In this document: in pieces, positions 36,635-46,127 of the stretch
How the letters are laid out: each line of letters begins with the position of its first letter
Numbering within the stretch: position 1 is the stretch's first letter
Source of the DNA: JBFWUW01 sp050247075
GTDB lineage: Bacteria; Planctomycetota; Planctomycetia; Pirellulales; JBFWUW01
Reading direction: 5' to 3'
Length of the DNA: 64,000 nt
Assembly: GCA_050247075.1 (NCBI GenBank)
Contig: JBFWUW010000025.1
Coordinates: 23,731 to 87,730 of the forward strand
The notes under the pieces: generated by a model
Seen by the model: only the letters and a program-made list of their open reading frames with translations
What the model was told of the DNA's origin: nothing
Databases searched by the model: none
Position numbers and translations under genes: made by a program

Positions 36635-38302
36635 CTATCCTGCGGGCGCGGCAGCCGGCGATGGAGTGGCGGGCGGAGGCGATTGAGGCGCTGTCGCCGG
36701 AGGGATTGCTGGGGCTGGCGGCGGCGCGGCCGGGGTTGGCTCCGCGGGAGGAGTGGTTGGAGTGGTTCCATCCGGAGCCGGCTCAGCCGGGGCCGGTTCG
36801 GTGGGAGCCGGGGGTGGCTCGGGCGCGGGGGGCGGAAAGAGTTCCGCCGTCACTTGATCGACGCGAGCCCCATTGGCCTGAGACTGCAACTCGGCGGAAA
36901 ACTCTTGCCATAAGGCATCGGCAATGGCTTGCGACTCTGGCGAGGCTGCTGCCGCCTGCCGCGCCGTGTTCATGCGCGTGGTGAGCGACGCGAGTGCGGC
37001 CGCGTCTTCCGTTTTGGCGGCGTCTAACAACTGCCGGGCTTCTTCGGCCTGGCCGGCCGCCAGACGTGTACGGGCCCGGGCGAGTACGATCTCTCGCCGT
37101 GCTACCACATCTGCCAGTTGGGCCTCTAGCCCCACGACCTGGCCGGCGGCCAAGAGAACGTCGCTATCCAGCGGCAGTGCGATTTCGACCTCGGCTTGCC
37201 AACCAGAGACCATTGGCCAACGGGCCCAAACGTGCCGGCCGGTGGCGGCTTCGATCATTCGCAGTCCGGGGACGGGCGGAATCCGCACCTGGCCCTGGCG
37301 GTCGGTTTGCAACAGGCTGCCAGCTCCGCCATCGACATCGCGGACATGTACGTCAATCCGTGGCAGTGGTTCTCGCGGCTGCTGTTCTTGTGGCACCGCG
37401 GCGCGCACCAGTCGCAAGGTCGTGGCCGTTCCGGGCTGGTTGACTTCTAACAGCAGCCATGCGCCCAATCCTCCGGGGAGACTGCTCATAGGCTGCTGGT
37501 ATCGGCTATAGACCTTGGCGCGGGCGTCCAGTCCAGATACTTCTTCAACCACCAGATACGTCGCATCGAGCGGACTAGCGGTGCTGGCGGAACCCTGGGT
37601 AAGCGCGGCCGGCCGCAGCACGGCACCAACCTGCAGGCGAGAGTGCCTGGCATCGCGCAGCAACGAATTACCTGAACGGCAACGCAGCGAAACAATGCCG
37701 TCGGCAACGCTTTTCAGGCGGGCTTGCGGCGAAAACGCCGCCGCCATGGCGACGGAAGCCGCCCTGCCAACGTCGGCAACCCCGCTAGCCGACCGGCTGA
37801 CAGGCGTTCCCCACGATTGCGTGGCGGCATCCAGTTCTCGAGTTTGCACGCTCAACCCGGCCGCCGACTGGCGGAACACGACGACGATGGTCTTTTCGAT
37901 TGGGTTAACGCTGTTGCTGTTGGCGGTAGCCAGAGCGTTGGCCAGCTTATTGTCCGCTGATACATCGGGCATGGAGGCCGCCATCTGACGGCCAAGCGGC
38001 GCATCGGCAAGGTCAACCTCGCAATTCCACGCCCGGCCAAAAAGCAAATCCGCGGATGATTTCAGCGACCGCTGCAATAGTTCGAGGCGCGCAGGCGTCC
38101 ACAGCGGCGAATCATCGGCTGCCACCAACACGCGCACGGAATAAGGCTGCAGTTCCCACACGGTGCGCGTCTGCCCGGACAGAGTCATGCTCGACAACAA
38201 GCCAGCCGCAAGTGTCAGCATCCAGGCTGCCGTTGCCAAAAAACGGCCGAGCCGCCTGCCGGCAGGCCATGAAAGCGGATGGGTGCGGTCACTTTTGCTC
38301 AT
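36635..38302 (-). CDS. Proline-rich exported protein of unknown function
   Basis: The 555-residue protein has a basic N-terminus and one hydrophobic segment (about 20-40), consistent with an uncleaved anchor or signal. A soluble region follows with no family I recognise; it contains alpha/beta stretches such as YSVRVLVAADDSPLWTPAR. A helical segment (about 400-480) precedes a Pro/Ala-rich tail of about 70 residues (EPPPAPTEPAPAEPAP). The start overlaps the end of the solute-binding gene by 14 nt, so the two are probably co-translated. The tail suggests a periplasm-spanning or cell-wall-passing linker. Confidence 0.75.
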   Translation of the reverse strand: MSKSDRTHPLSWPAGRRLGRFLATAAWMLTLAAGLLSSMTLSGQTRTVWELQPYSVRVLVAADDSPLWTPARLELLQRSLKSSADLLFGRAWNCEVDLADAPLGRQMAASMPDVSADNKLANALATANSNSVNPIEKTIVVVFRQSAAGLSVQTRELDAATQSWGTPVSRSASGVADVGRAASVAMAAAFSPQARLKSVADGIVSLRCRSGNSLLRDARHSRLQVGAVLRPAALTQGSASTASPLDATYLVVEEVSGLDARAKVYSRYQQPMSSLPGGLGAWLLLEVNQPGTATTLRLVRAAVPQEQQPREPLPRIDVHVRDVDGGAGSLLQTDRQGQVRIPPVPGLRMIEAATGRHVWARWPMVSGWQAEVEIALPLDSDVLLAAGQVVGLEAQLADVVARREIVLARARTRLAAGQAEEARQLLDAAKTEDAAALASLTTRMNTARQAAAASPESQAIADALWQEFSAELQSQANGARVDQVTAELFPPPAPEPPPAPTEPAPAEPAPDGTTPTTPPAEPTPAAPPPAPAIPPATAPQSPPPATPSPAAAPAG

Positions 38303-40538
38303 ACGACCAGTTCTCGATGTTCTGGTAAAGCGTGGTGGGACTTCCGCCGACGTTGGCCAGCGACTTGCGATAGGCGAATTGCTCGCGAATGGTCCACAGC
38401 CCGATCATGGGGACGTCTTCGGCGGCCAGTTGGGACACCAGCGCCAGCTCGATCCGTGCCTGTTCGATGGTCTCGGCCGCGCCGATGCGGCGCAAGGCTT
38501 CATCCAGCCAGGGGCTTGCCGCGCCACAGTATCCATCGCCACCCAGCAATCGACGGGCATCGACGAAAGGATCATAATTGGGCCATTCCACGTAGAGTAA
38601 ATCCCAGTCGCCCGCCGTGGCGGATTGCGGAGTGTAGTCGAGTTCCCGCAACTTGACGGTTGGACCCAGCCCGGCGAATTGCAAGTACTCCTGGATGGCC
38701 CGCGCACCGCGCCGGGCCGATTCACCCGGTGGATGGGCTAGCACAATTGTCAACGGCCCATCGCCACCCGCCGATGACCGCTGTGCGGCCGACAATTCCG
38801 CCAATGCCACTCGCGGCTCGAACGGCAAATTCGTGGATGGCGCAACAGCCAGACTGGCCGACGGGCTGGCACTTCCATCGGTAAAAGCCGATTCCATGAT
38901 GGGCTTGAGTTGCAGCGCCCGCGCTATGCCGCGGCGAAATGACCGCTGAGCGCCCAGGGGACGGCCTTGGTTAGGGATCAGCGCGTGCAGCGTGGGCCGG
39001 GCATAATTGGCCACGGTCAGATTGGCGTGTCGGGTAAACAAGGGCGCATCCCACGGCGCAATGCGGTCGACGCAAGCAATATCACCCGCCAGTAGCGACG
39101 ACACGGCGGCGCTGGCCGCCGCGAACCGCCGCTCAATGATCTCGCTGGCTTGCGATTTGGCGTCGTAGGCAAAATGGTCGGGATTGATCTGAAAAACAGC
39201 TTCGCCCTCGCCGCGCGACACGAGCGTATAAAGTCCCGTGCCTGTTTGTGCGGGGTCATCGGCCGAGGCTCGCCACTCCAGCGGAGGAGTGGCCAGATTC
39301 GCCAGCGCCAACAGCCTGGGACCGTGCAGGTCGATTTCCAGTTGGTTGCTGGCTGTAATGCGCAACTGGGCAATCTGCTCGTTCCATTGCGGCCGCCAAT
39401 TGGCGGAAGCGGGATCGGCCAGATCTTGCAGGCGACGGGCCACGTCGTAGGAGGTTACAGGTTCGCCCCCCGTCCAGCGCGCGTTGGCATGCAAGGTAAA
39501 GCCGAGCTTGGCTCCGTCCGCGGACCAGGTGCCCAATGCCGAGCGGTACTCGCCGGGGGCTTCGGCCGATTCCGCCAGATCGTAGTTCAACAACCGCCGC
39601 TGCCGCTGCCGTGCCCAGCCGTCGGCCTGACTGGTGCCGCTAGAGGTTGCCCGGGATTCCCCCAGGTCGGCCACGCCCACGGTGATCACCCGATAACGGT
39701 CTTGAATTTGCCCCAGCAACGTCTTGGCACCCGGTAACTCTGGCCACCAATCGACGGCCTTGGAGGCGGCAATGTAGGCTTCGCGAAGTTTCTTGGCTTT
39801 GGCCGCCGCGCGGGCCGCCGATAGTTGCTCCGCCGCCTGATCCATGATGAACTGCTTGCGGGTGGCGACGACTGGGTGCTCCTTGAACTTTTTCTCCAGG
39901 TCTTTGATCAGATCGCGGGCGGCCTCATACTGGCCCGCCGCCAGCCTGGCTTCGATGGCGGCATCGACCGTTTCGCCCAGGGCCTTTTCCAACTCTGGGT
40001 AATCCGCGTTGCGGCGATGGACTTCGTTCAGCAGGCCCAATGCCTGGTCCAGTTCGCCCTTCGCGCGCCATGCGGCGGCCTCTGTAAACAGGCAGTTTTG
40101 CAAACCCTCCGCCACACCGGGGAAACGCGAGTCGCGCTCCTCCAGATAGAGAAAGTAATCGTATGCCTCATCAAACCGCTGCTGCTCCACTAGTCCGGCC
40201 ACCTCCTGCAACAGTAGCTCTTCAAACAGTTCCAACTTTTCGATGGCCTTCCAGGCCACCTCATACTGCTGGTCCCCGCGGTCAAACAGCCGTACGCGGA
40301 CACGATCCTCGTCGTCGCCGCGTGTGACCGGCCGCCGTTTTTTCAACTCCAGCGGACGAAGCTTGAGGATGCGTTTCGATTCGTCGTTCTTGTTTTCGCT
40401 GTTTTCCTTGAGTGTCAAACGGTCGAACGGCTCGGCATCAAGTAATCGAGGCTGCTGCGCGTTTGCATCGCCCGTCGAAAATACCAGACAAACCGTCAAG
40501 GCAACCCCGGCCAGTTGCATCCAGATCGTGCGCTGCAT
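38289..40538 (-). CDS. TPR-fused ABC-type peptide solute-binding protein
   Basis: The 749-residue protein has a signal peptide (about 1-27) and a charged then helical TPR-like region (about 60-290, with repeated AIEARLAAGQYEAARDLI-type helices). A family 5 solute-binding (DppA/OppA-like) domain follows, recognised by NARWTGGEPVTSYDVARRL, the LEIDLHGPR segment, and the closing YEWPNYDPF and AEDVPMIGLWT motifs. Normal family members lack the TPR part, and no permease or ATPase gene is nearby. I chose the ATG at 40538 (AGGCGAG, 5 nt spacer); the frame reads upstream without a plausible start. It is 26 bp after the FHA-PQQ gene. Confidence 0.8.
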   Translation of the reverse strand: MQRTIWMQLAGVALTVCLVFSTGDANAQQPRLLDAEPFDRLTLKENSENKNDESKRILKLRPLELKKRRPVTRGDDEDRVRVRLFDRGDQQYEVAWKAIEKLELFEELLLQEVAGLVEQQRFDEAYDYFLYLEERDSRFPGVAEGLQNCLFTEAAAWRAKGELDQALGLLNEVHRRNADYPELEKALGETVDAAIEARLAAGQYEAARDLIKDLEKKFKEHPVVATRKQFIMDQAAEQLSAARAAAKAKKLREAYIAASKAVDWWPELPGAKTLLGQIQDRYRVITVGVADLGESRATSSGTSQADGWARQRQRRLLNYDLAESAEAPGEYRSALGTWSADGAKLGFTLHANARWTGGEPVTSYDVARRLQDLADPASANWRPQWNEQIAQLRITASNQLEIDLHGPRLLALANLATPPLEWRASADDPAQTGTGLYTLVSRGEGEAVFQINPDHFAYDAKSQASEIIERRFAAASAAVSSLLAGDIACVDRIAPWDAPLFTRHANLTVANYARPTLHALIPNQGRPLGAQRSFRRGIARALQLKPIMESAFTDGSASPSASLAVAPSTNLPFEPRVALAELSAAQRSSAGGDGPLTIVLAHPPGESARRGARAIQEYLQFAGLGPTVKLRELDYTPQSATAGDWDLLYVEWPNYDPFVDARRLLGGDGYCGAASPWLDEALRRIGAAETIEQARIELALVSQLAAEDVPMIGLWTIREQFAYRKSLANVGGSPTTLYQNIENWSYEQK

Positions 40539-40564
40539 GATCTCGCCTGTTTTACAAACAAAGA

Positions 40565-43500
40565 TTACGGCTGGGCCGAGGCAACCGTGCCCAATTCCGC
40601 CAGCCGCAGTTCCAATAAACAGCCATCGTTCGTACCGACAATAACTCGGTCTCCGGCGGCACACAGTTGGCCGGAAAGCCCCTGATGGGTGTTGAATGGT
40701 TCGCCCAACACCTCGCCGGAGGCGGCATTCAGCGTAATCAACCACCCGCCGCGCGTGGCGATCAGCCAGCGCTGCGCATCCAGCGGGGCCGCCGCCACCA
40801 CGGTTCCTTGGATTACGGAAGCCTCCCAAACGGGTACCGGCTGGTTCCCTAGCCGCATTAGGCGTCCATCGGCCAGAGCCATCAACAGGCCATCTCCTAC
40901 GTTGCTTGGGCCCCAAATTGGAACGGATGACAAGACGATCTCGCCAAGCGGCGATAGATCTTCAGATTTCCAGCCCTGCGCACGATGCTGCCCATCGGTA
41001 ATCCAGACACAATCGTCTAGCACGGCCAATGCCGTCGGCGTTGCCGACAGCGGCGTCTCTTGCCGGGCAACGGGTGCCGCAGGTGAGCCCTCCGCGGCCA
41101 ACAGCAAGAGTTTGCCTTGCATGGCCAGTACCGCGCGGCCATCGGAAAGTGCCACCGGACCAAGCAAGCCCAATGCTTCTCCTGGCTGCCAGGGAGGCAG
41201 GAAAGGTGTGCCTTGGATGGCCGCTGCGGCTGGGTCCACCAGGACGATGGAGCCCGTATCCAACGCGGCCCAAATCGGCCCGGTCTTGCCAGCGGCCAGC
41301 CCCGCTAACCTCCCCGGCATCGGTACGCTGCGGGCTGAATCGGTCGCGCCGTCGATGATCGAAAGTGATGCCGCCCCTGCCTGTCCTGCCGTCAGATGCG
41401 AACCGCTGAAAACTAGCCAACCGTTCGCTCCGCTGTCAGGAGCAGCCACTGAACAAACCGGCGCGGCCGGTGTGGCGGAATTGCGAGTAATGTCTGTCTT
41501 GTAAACATCCCCATCGCGAGTCAATGTCCAGACCGATTTTTTTTCAGCGCCTGCCACGGGGCCAGCCGCCGATGGTGCCGCCAGACGTGTTTCCCACGCG
41601 ACTGGCAATGCAATCGGCGACACAACGATGCCGCCATCCGCGCGCTGACGTATGCCGATGGACTGCCCCCCCGCCGTCACGACCGGCCCGGCATGAATGG
41701 CCTCCGCGGGCGTGAGGGTGCTCGCCGCGGGGGGCTGGTCGCCCCGCCATTCCAAGGGAAAGCCATGCAACCCCGCGCCGGCCGCGAACAGCCGCCCCTT
41801 GGAAATAGAAAGATGGATGGCCGCCGCCCCAGCTCCGACGGCGGGTGCCCAAGTCGGTCCGCGTTTGAGGCTGGCTTTGCGTTCGCTGGCACTGACTTCA
41901 AACGAATGCACAACGCCGTCCTCGGTCGCCATGAAGAACGTGCTCTCGGTGGCAATGGGCGACGTCCATACCGCGCCCCGCACGGAAAGCTGATCGGCCA
42001 GGCGCGGTGTCTCTTGGCAATTCACCAGGTGCAGCTTGGTTTCGTACAGGCCGTCCCGCTCTGCGACAATCAAATACTTGCCCATGCGTACCGGTGGAAA
42101 ACTCACCGAACCAGGCCCATGCCCCAAGTAGAGGCAGGCGGAACACATGGTATCGCCGGGGGAAATCACAAACAGATGCGCCTGGTCGGCCGCCTGAAAC
42201 AAACGTTTGCCGTCAGGATCGACGGCCGGCCCCACACTGGCCGTGATCGGCAATTCGTAGCGTGCGGCGACCGCACCGCTGGCGGCGTCCACTTGCCACA
42301 CCACACCCGACCGCGTGGTGACGAAGGCCGTTTCTCCCATCAACGCCCCGCCCACGGATGGCGAGTCGAGAGGCAATCGCCACTCGGTCTTACCCGTGGC
42401 GGTCGCGGCGCGGATCAATTCGTTACCATTACTATCAAACAGCAATAGGGCCGGCGGCGCGCTGGGCAAAGATAACGCTAATGGATCGCCGTCGCAACCG
42501 ACGAACCGCCGCCACAGGACGCGACCGGTCCCCGTATCCAGCCCAACGGCGACGCCATGCTCTGGCAATGGCAAGCTCATGGCCGATCCCGGTTGCACGG
42601 CAGCGTCGCTAGTGGTGTGCGAGAGAATCGCCCGCAAGACGATAGGCTCTGCCGCGGATTCGCGGGTCGCGGCCGTTCCGCTCGCTTGGACCTTTACCCG
42701 GCCTTGTTCGATCGCCGCCGTGCTGCTCAATGCCTCCACCAGCGAAGCTTGGCTGGCGAGAATTGGATATTGCTCCAGCAATTTGTCGCGCGCGGAATAG
42801 GCATCGGCGGGCTGGCTGGCACTCGCGGACTGTTGGATCGCGGCGATTGCCGTGGCCAGCGCATCGGCCTGCAACTGGCCGCGGTCCAGCGCTTGCAGTT
42901 GCACGTCAAGATCGTCGATGCCCCGCTCGGCTTGTACCCTCGGCGGCACATGCTGGCGCACCCAGGCCAAGGCAGCTTTGGCCTGGGCGATAGACTGCGT
43001 GGCGCGTGTGGTATCGGCCTGACCGGTGGAAGCCTTGGCGCGCTCCACCAGCGACAACGCGATTTGCGGTCCCCATTTCGACCAGATTTCCTCCGCCACC
43101 GGATGTCGGCCCAATGGGCCGAGTTCTTGCTCTGTCTGTTTCAGTTCCGCAAGCGCCAGAAACGGATCACCCCCTGCTGTTAATTTCGGACGAAGCTGGG
43201 CCAGCTGACGCTTAACCTTGGCCTCGGCCTGGCGGGCATCGCGAGGGTGCCGCGACAGGTACAAGTCGAAGGCTTCCACCGCCAACATCGGTTGGCCCGC
43301 GTCGTATAGCTCATTGGCGGCGACAAAGTGCTGTTCCGCCGTCGGCCGATTGGCGATCAACACCGCCACAACGGCGATGGCTGGGCCCAAAAAGATGAGC
43401 GTCCCCACAACCTTCAAAATTCCACCTAGCCGCCCCGGCTTCTTGGGGACCGCCGTGCCTTGCGCGGCGGGTGCCGCCGTGCCGGGCATTGCGCCTGCCA

Positions 43501-44224
43501 TGGCTGGGTCTGGTGTGCCCGCCATACCGGGCATCTGCCCAAATGTCGCGCCAGGCATGCCGCCACCCAGGCCCGCCCCCGTCATGTTAGTCAAGTCTGC
43601 TCCCGGCATGCCCAGGCCAGAGCCTGTTTCCAGGCCGTCAAAGCCCATGCCCCCCAGGCCCAAATCGTTACCGGCAGCCAAGTCTCCGGTCTGGCCCATT
43701 CCAAAACCGCCCAACCCGGCGTTGCTTCCCAGGGGATCAAGCCCTCCTGAAAGGTCGGCCAGGCCGCCCGCATCCTCCAGCGGCTGTAGTTCGTCGGCTT
43801 CCTCCAAGGGTTGAAGTTCGTCAGCGTCGTCCAGGGTATCGACTTCTTCCAACTCCTCCAGTTCATCCGAGACCACTGGAGCGGCTGCCGGCTTCGCGGA
43901 GAGGCTCTTGGCCGCGCCGCCCGATTGGAGCTGAAAAGCGTCGGAAACGACGGAAACCTGCACATCACCCAACCGAAATTGGTCGCCTTCCTCCAAGGGG
44001 GAGGAAGGGACAAGTTGGCCGTTGACCTCCACCTGTTGCGCTGCCTTCGATGCGAATACCTTGAATTGCCCGTCGCGAAACAGTACCCCGCAATGGACGG
44101 GCAGCACGTCCGTTCCCACGAGGGGCACATCCGCCGCGGGATCGTTCCCCAGCCGCAACGACTGATTCTGCTTGAGCGGGACGAGCCGTTTACTGCCATC
44201 GGGTTGTTTAATGTGCAACTGCAT
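40565..44224 (-). CDS. FHA domain and PQQ-type beta-propeller membrane protein
   Basis: The 1219-residue protein begins with a forkhead-associated domain (about 5-100: SLRLGNDPAADVPLVG, then VLPVHCGVLF), which would bind phosphothreonine in the cytosol. A Glu/Asp-rich stretch and a Gly/Met/Pro-rich linker lead to one membrane helix (about 268-292), a helical domain, and a PQQ-like propeller (about 520 onward, LDTGTGRVLWRRFVG and VDAASGAVAARYE). It links a cytosolic phospho-reader to a periplasmic propeller. It lies 16 bp after an ExbD-like gene. Confidence 0.85.
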   Translation of the reverse strand: MQLHIKQPDGSKRLVPLKQNQSLRLGNDPAADVPLVGTDVLPVHCGVLFRDGQFKVFASKAAQQVEVNGQLVPSSPLEEGDQFRLGDVQVSVVSDAFQLQSGGAAKSLSAKPAAAPVVSDELEELEEVDTLDDADELQPLEEADELQPLEDAGGLADLSGGLDPLGSNAGLGGFGMGQTGDLAAGNDLGLGGMGFDGLETGSGLGMPGADLTNMTGAGLGGGMPGATFGQMPGMAGTPDPAMAGAMPGTAAPAAQGTAVPKKPGRLGGILKVVGTLIFLGPAIAVVAVLIANRPTAEQHFVAANELYDAGQPMLAVEAFDLYLSRHPRDARQAEAKVKRQLAQLRPKLTAGGDPFLALAELKQTEQELGPLGRHPVAEEIWSKWGPQIALSLVERAKASTGQADTTRATQSIAQAKAALAWVRQHVPPRVQAERGIDDLDVQLQALDRGQLQADALATAIAAIQQSASASQPADAYSARDKLLEQYPILASQASLVEALSSTAAIEQGRVKVQASGTAATRESAAEPIVLRAILSHTTSDAAVQPGSAMSLPLPEHGVAVGLDTGTGRVLWRRFVGCDGDPLALSLPSAPPALLLFDSNGNELIRAATATGKTEWRLPLDSPSVGGALMGETAFVTTRSGVVWQVDAASGAVAARYELPITASVGPAVDPDGKRLFQAADQAHLFVISPGDTMCSACLYLGHGPGSVSFPPVRMGKYLIVAERDGLYETKLHLVNCQETPRLADQLSVRGAVWTSPIATESTFFMATEDGVVHSFEVSASERKASLKRGPTWAPAVGAGAAAIHLSISKGRLFAAGAGLHGFPLEWRGDQPPAASTLTPAEAIHAGPVVTAGGQSIGIRQRADGGIVVSPIALPVAWETRLAAPSAAGPVAGAEKKSVWTLTRDGDVYKTDITRNSATPAAPVCSVAAPDSGANGWLVFSGSHLTAGQAGAASLSIIDGATDSARSVPMPGRLAGLAAGKTGPIWAALDTGSIVLVDPAAAAIQGTPFLPPWQPGEALGLLGPVALSDGRAVLAMQGKLLLLAAEGSPAAPVARQETPLSATPTALAVLDDCVWITDGQHRAQGWKSEDLSPLGEIVLSSVPIWGPSNVGDGLLMALADGRLMRLGNQPVPVWEASVIQGTVVAAAPLDAQRWLIATRGGWLITLNAASGEVLGEPFNTHQGLSGQLCAAGDRVIVGTNDGCLLELRLAELGTVASAQP

Positions 44225-44240
44225 GAAAACTCTTGCTGAT

Positions 44241-44666
44241 CTACTCGTTCAGATTGATCGTGGTGCCGCGAACTCCTTGGCGTTCTAGAATATCCAAAGC
44301 CCGCAAGACCTGGGCGAACAACACCGAATCGTCGCTGGCGATTCTCGCCGGGCCGGGCGATTGCTTCAGGGCCACGGCCAACTCGGCATCGTGCGCTATT
44401 TCCCGCTCGCCCAGCCGCCAGGGCTGGCCCTGCCGCATCACCAGCACCGGTCCTTCGCTCCCCGCCGATCCTTCGGCCATGGCCCAAGCAGGGTTGGAAT
44501 GCCGCGCCGCGCCGGCCCCATCCCAGGCCCACCAACCGGCCGCCAGCACCGCCGCCATCAACAACGCATCGAACAGTCCGCCCAGCGCACGAGCCAAAGG
44601 CGATGGGCCGGCGGGCAAGGCCGCCGCCGGTTCCTCAAGTTCCAACTTGTCCTCCGTTTCGGTCAT
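44241..44666 (-). CDS. ExbD/TolR-like single-TM protein (second of pair)
   Basis: The 141-residue protein has a short cytosolic N-terminus, one membrane helix (about 28-46) and a periplasmic domain ending VLFAQVLRALDILERQGVRG-TTINL. That matches the C-terminal helix-strand of ExbD/TolR proteins. The usual membrane Asp is not obvious. I chose the ATG at 44666, after which the sequence starts MTETEDKLEL, because an upstream start would run into the preceding gene; the gap to that gene is 7 bp. No ExbB partner is encoded here; one candidate is at 59191. Confidence 0.65.
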   Translation of the reverse strand: MTETEDKLELEEPAAALPAGPSPLARALGGLFDALLMAAVLAAGWWAWDGAGAARHSNPAWAMAEGSAGSEGPVLVMRQGQPWRLGEREIAHDAELAVALKQSPGPARIASDDSVLFAQVLRALDILERQGVRGTTINLNE

Positions 44667-44673
44667 GTGGAAT

Positions 44674-45189
44674 TCACTTGTTCTCAGCCGCTGCCGGTTC
44701 GTAAAGTCCCAGCGTGATCTCAACGGGTTGGCCCGTTTTCAATGCTCGCAAGGCCGTTTGCACGCGCTCGATGGAACCCATATTCACGCCGGGGGCCGCC
44801 TGCACCAGCACCCGCGTGGAACTGGCCGAGGCTAGTGCCGTTTGCAAGGCTAGTTGCAATTCGACATCGTCCGAGACGTTCTTGCCGCTGGCTGGATCAC
44901 CCACGTAGATGATGGCCTCGCCATAGGCGGGCCCTTCGTCCAAGGTCACTACCACGCCCCAATCTTGATCGGCGGTCGAGTGGCCGCCAGGCCGCCGTCC
45001 CCACCAGCCAACCGCCAACAAAGCGACACAAATCAACAGCAACGTGCCCCGCAGCAGCCAGCGCAGAGGGCCGAGGATGTTGCGGCGAGGTTTGGCAGCC
45101 GGTACGGCCTCGCTATCGGGCGCGGGCACCGCCGGCACATCCAACTCCAGGTCGTCATCCGCGGTGTCTGGTGTGTCGGCGTCTGTCAC
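44674..45189 (-). CDS. ExbD/TolR-like single-TM protein (first of pair)
   Basis: The 171-residue protein has an acidic N-terminus, one membrane helix (about 48-66) and a periplasmic domain. VVVTLDEGPAYGEAIIYVGD and RVLVQAAPGVNMGSIERVQTALRAL read as the ExbD-type VxIxAD-xVxxxxVxxVlxxl pattern. The GTG at 45189 is the only sensible start and has a weak ribosome-binding site. It sits next to a second ExbD-like gene and within a compact operon. ExbD proteins normally couple proton flow to outer-membrane or cell-wall partners through an ExbB channel. Confidence 0.65.
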   Translation of the reverse strand: MTDADTPDTADDDLELDVPAVPAPDSEAVPAAKPRRNILGPLRWLLRGTLLLICVALLAVGWWGRRPGGHSTADQDWGVVVTLDEGPAYGEAIIYVGDPASGKNVSDDVELQLALQTALASASSTRVLVQAAPGVNMGSIERVQTALRALKTGQPVEITLGLYEPAAAENK

Positions 45190-45299
45190 AACGGTTTACC
45201 TGCTTGTTTTCAATCGTTGGATCAACGGGACGTTCGCGGCCAAGCCTTTGCCGAGCATTCCACGTCACGAGGCAAAGGAATCGCCCTCTACGCATTGGC

Positions 45300-46127
45300 C
45301 TATTCGCGTGCGACTTGTTCGCGCACATAAAACTCGTAGGTGCTCAATTTGGGCCGGATGCCGAAAACCGTACGATAGATGCCCGTGGCGGGCCGCCCCT
45401 TGTACGATTGCTCTAGCGTAGCCAGCTCCTGTTCCGTTGTATCGGGGTAGAACTGCACCACGATCTTGTCCGTGGCGTCGAGACCAGCCTTTGCTAGCAG
45501 GGCACGGTCAGCGGCCACCAGATCGCCTCGGGTCCACGACAAATACAACCGCTTTTCAGCCTCGACCGGACCTTGCCGCCGCGTCGGCATGGCGATGGAA
45601 AGGGCGGTGGCGTATTCAATTTGGCCGCCGCCCGCCAGCATGCCCAGTTCGATGCCAAAGGTATCTAGCTGGGCGGCGTAATCGGTCAGTGTCAGTCCCT
45701 CGGGAAAATAAATTTGCCAACGCCGGGCTCGTGGAATTTCTCCCGATGCATCGGTTTCGGCCTTGGCCGTTTGGCCCGCGACCAAGGCATCCCATTCGGG
45801 CCGGTCCCATTGGCCCGCCCGCCGTTGTGCCGCCGCGGCCAGCGCGGCCAGCGTTGGATCGGGTACGGGCGCGATGGCGGCAAGTTGCCTGGAATCGCTG
45901 GGGGCGACTGTCGTCGCCCCATTTCGGCCAGCGCGGCCAGCCCAATGCACGGTAACGGAATTGGCGGCGTCCAGTGTGCGCAGCGTGGCTAACACCAGCA
46001 GAGCGATTCCGCCCGCGGCGGCCAAACCGCCGCACACCAACACCAACACGTCCAGTGTGGCGGACGGCCGCTGTTGATCGAGGGGGGAGTCGGCCGGTGT
46101 TGTCGCCGGCTGTTCCATTACGCTCAT
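45300..46127 (-). CDS. Single-TM protein of unknown function
   Basis: The 275-residue protein has one membrane helix near the N-terminus (about 26-48) and a soluble, probably periplasmic remainder with strand-rich segments (RRWQIYFPEGLTLTDYAAQLDTFGIELGML). I do not recognise a family. Its ATG overlaps the TGA of the toroid gene by 4 nt (ATGA), which points to translational coupling and a shared role with the toroid and the ExbD-like pair downstream. Confidence 0.75.
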   Translation of the reverse strand: MSVMEQPATTPADSPLDQQRPSATLDVLVLVCGGLAAAGGIALLVLATLRTLDAANSVTVHWAGRAGRNGATTVAPSDSRQLAAIAPVPDPTLAALAAAAQRRAGQWDRPEWDALVAGQTAKAETDASGEIPRARRWQIYFPEGLTLTDYAAQLDTFGIELGMLAGGGQIEYATALSIAMPTRRQGPVEAEKRLYLSWTRGDLVAADRALLAKAGLDATDKIVVQFYPDTTEQELATLEQSYKGRPATGIYRTVFGIRPKLSTYEFYVREQVARE

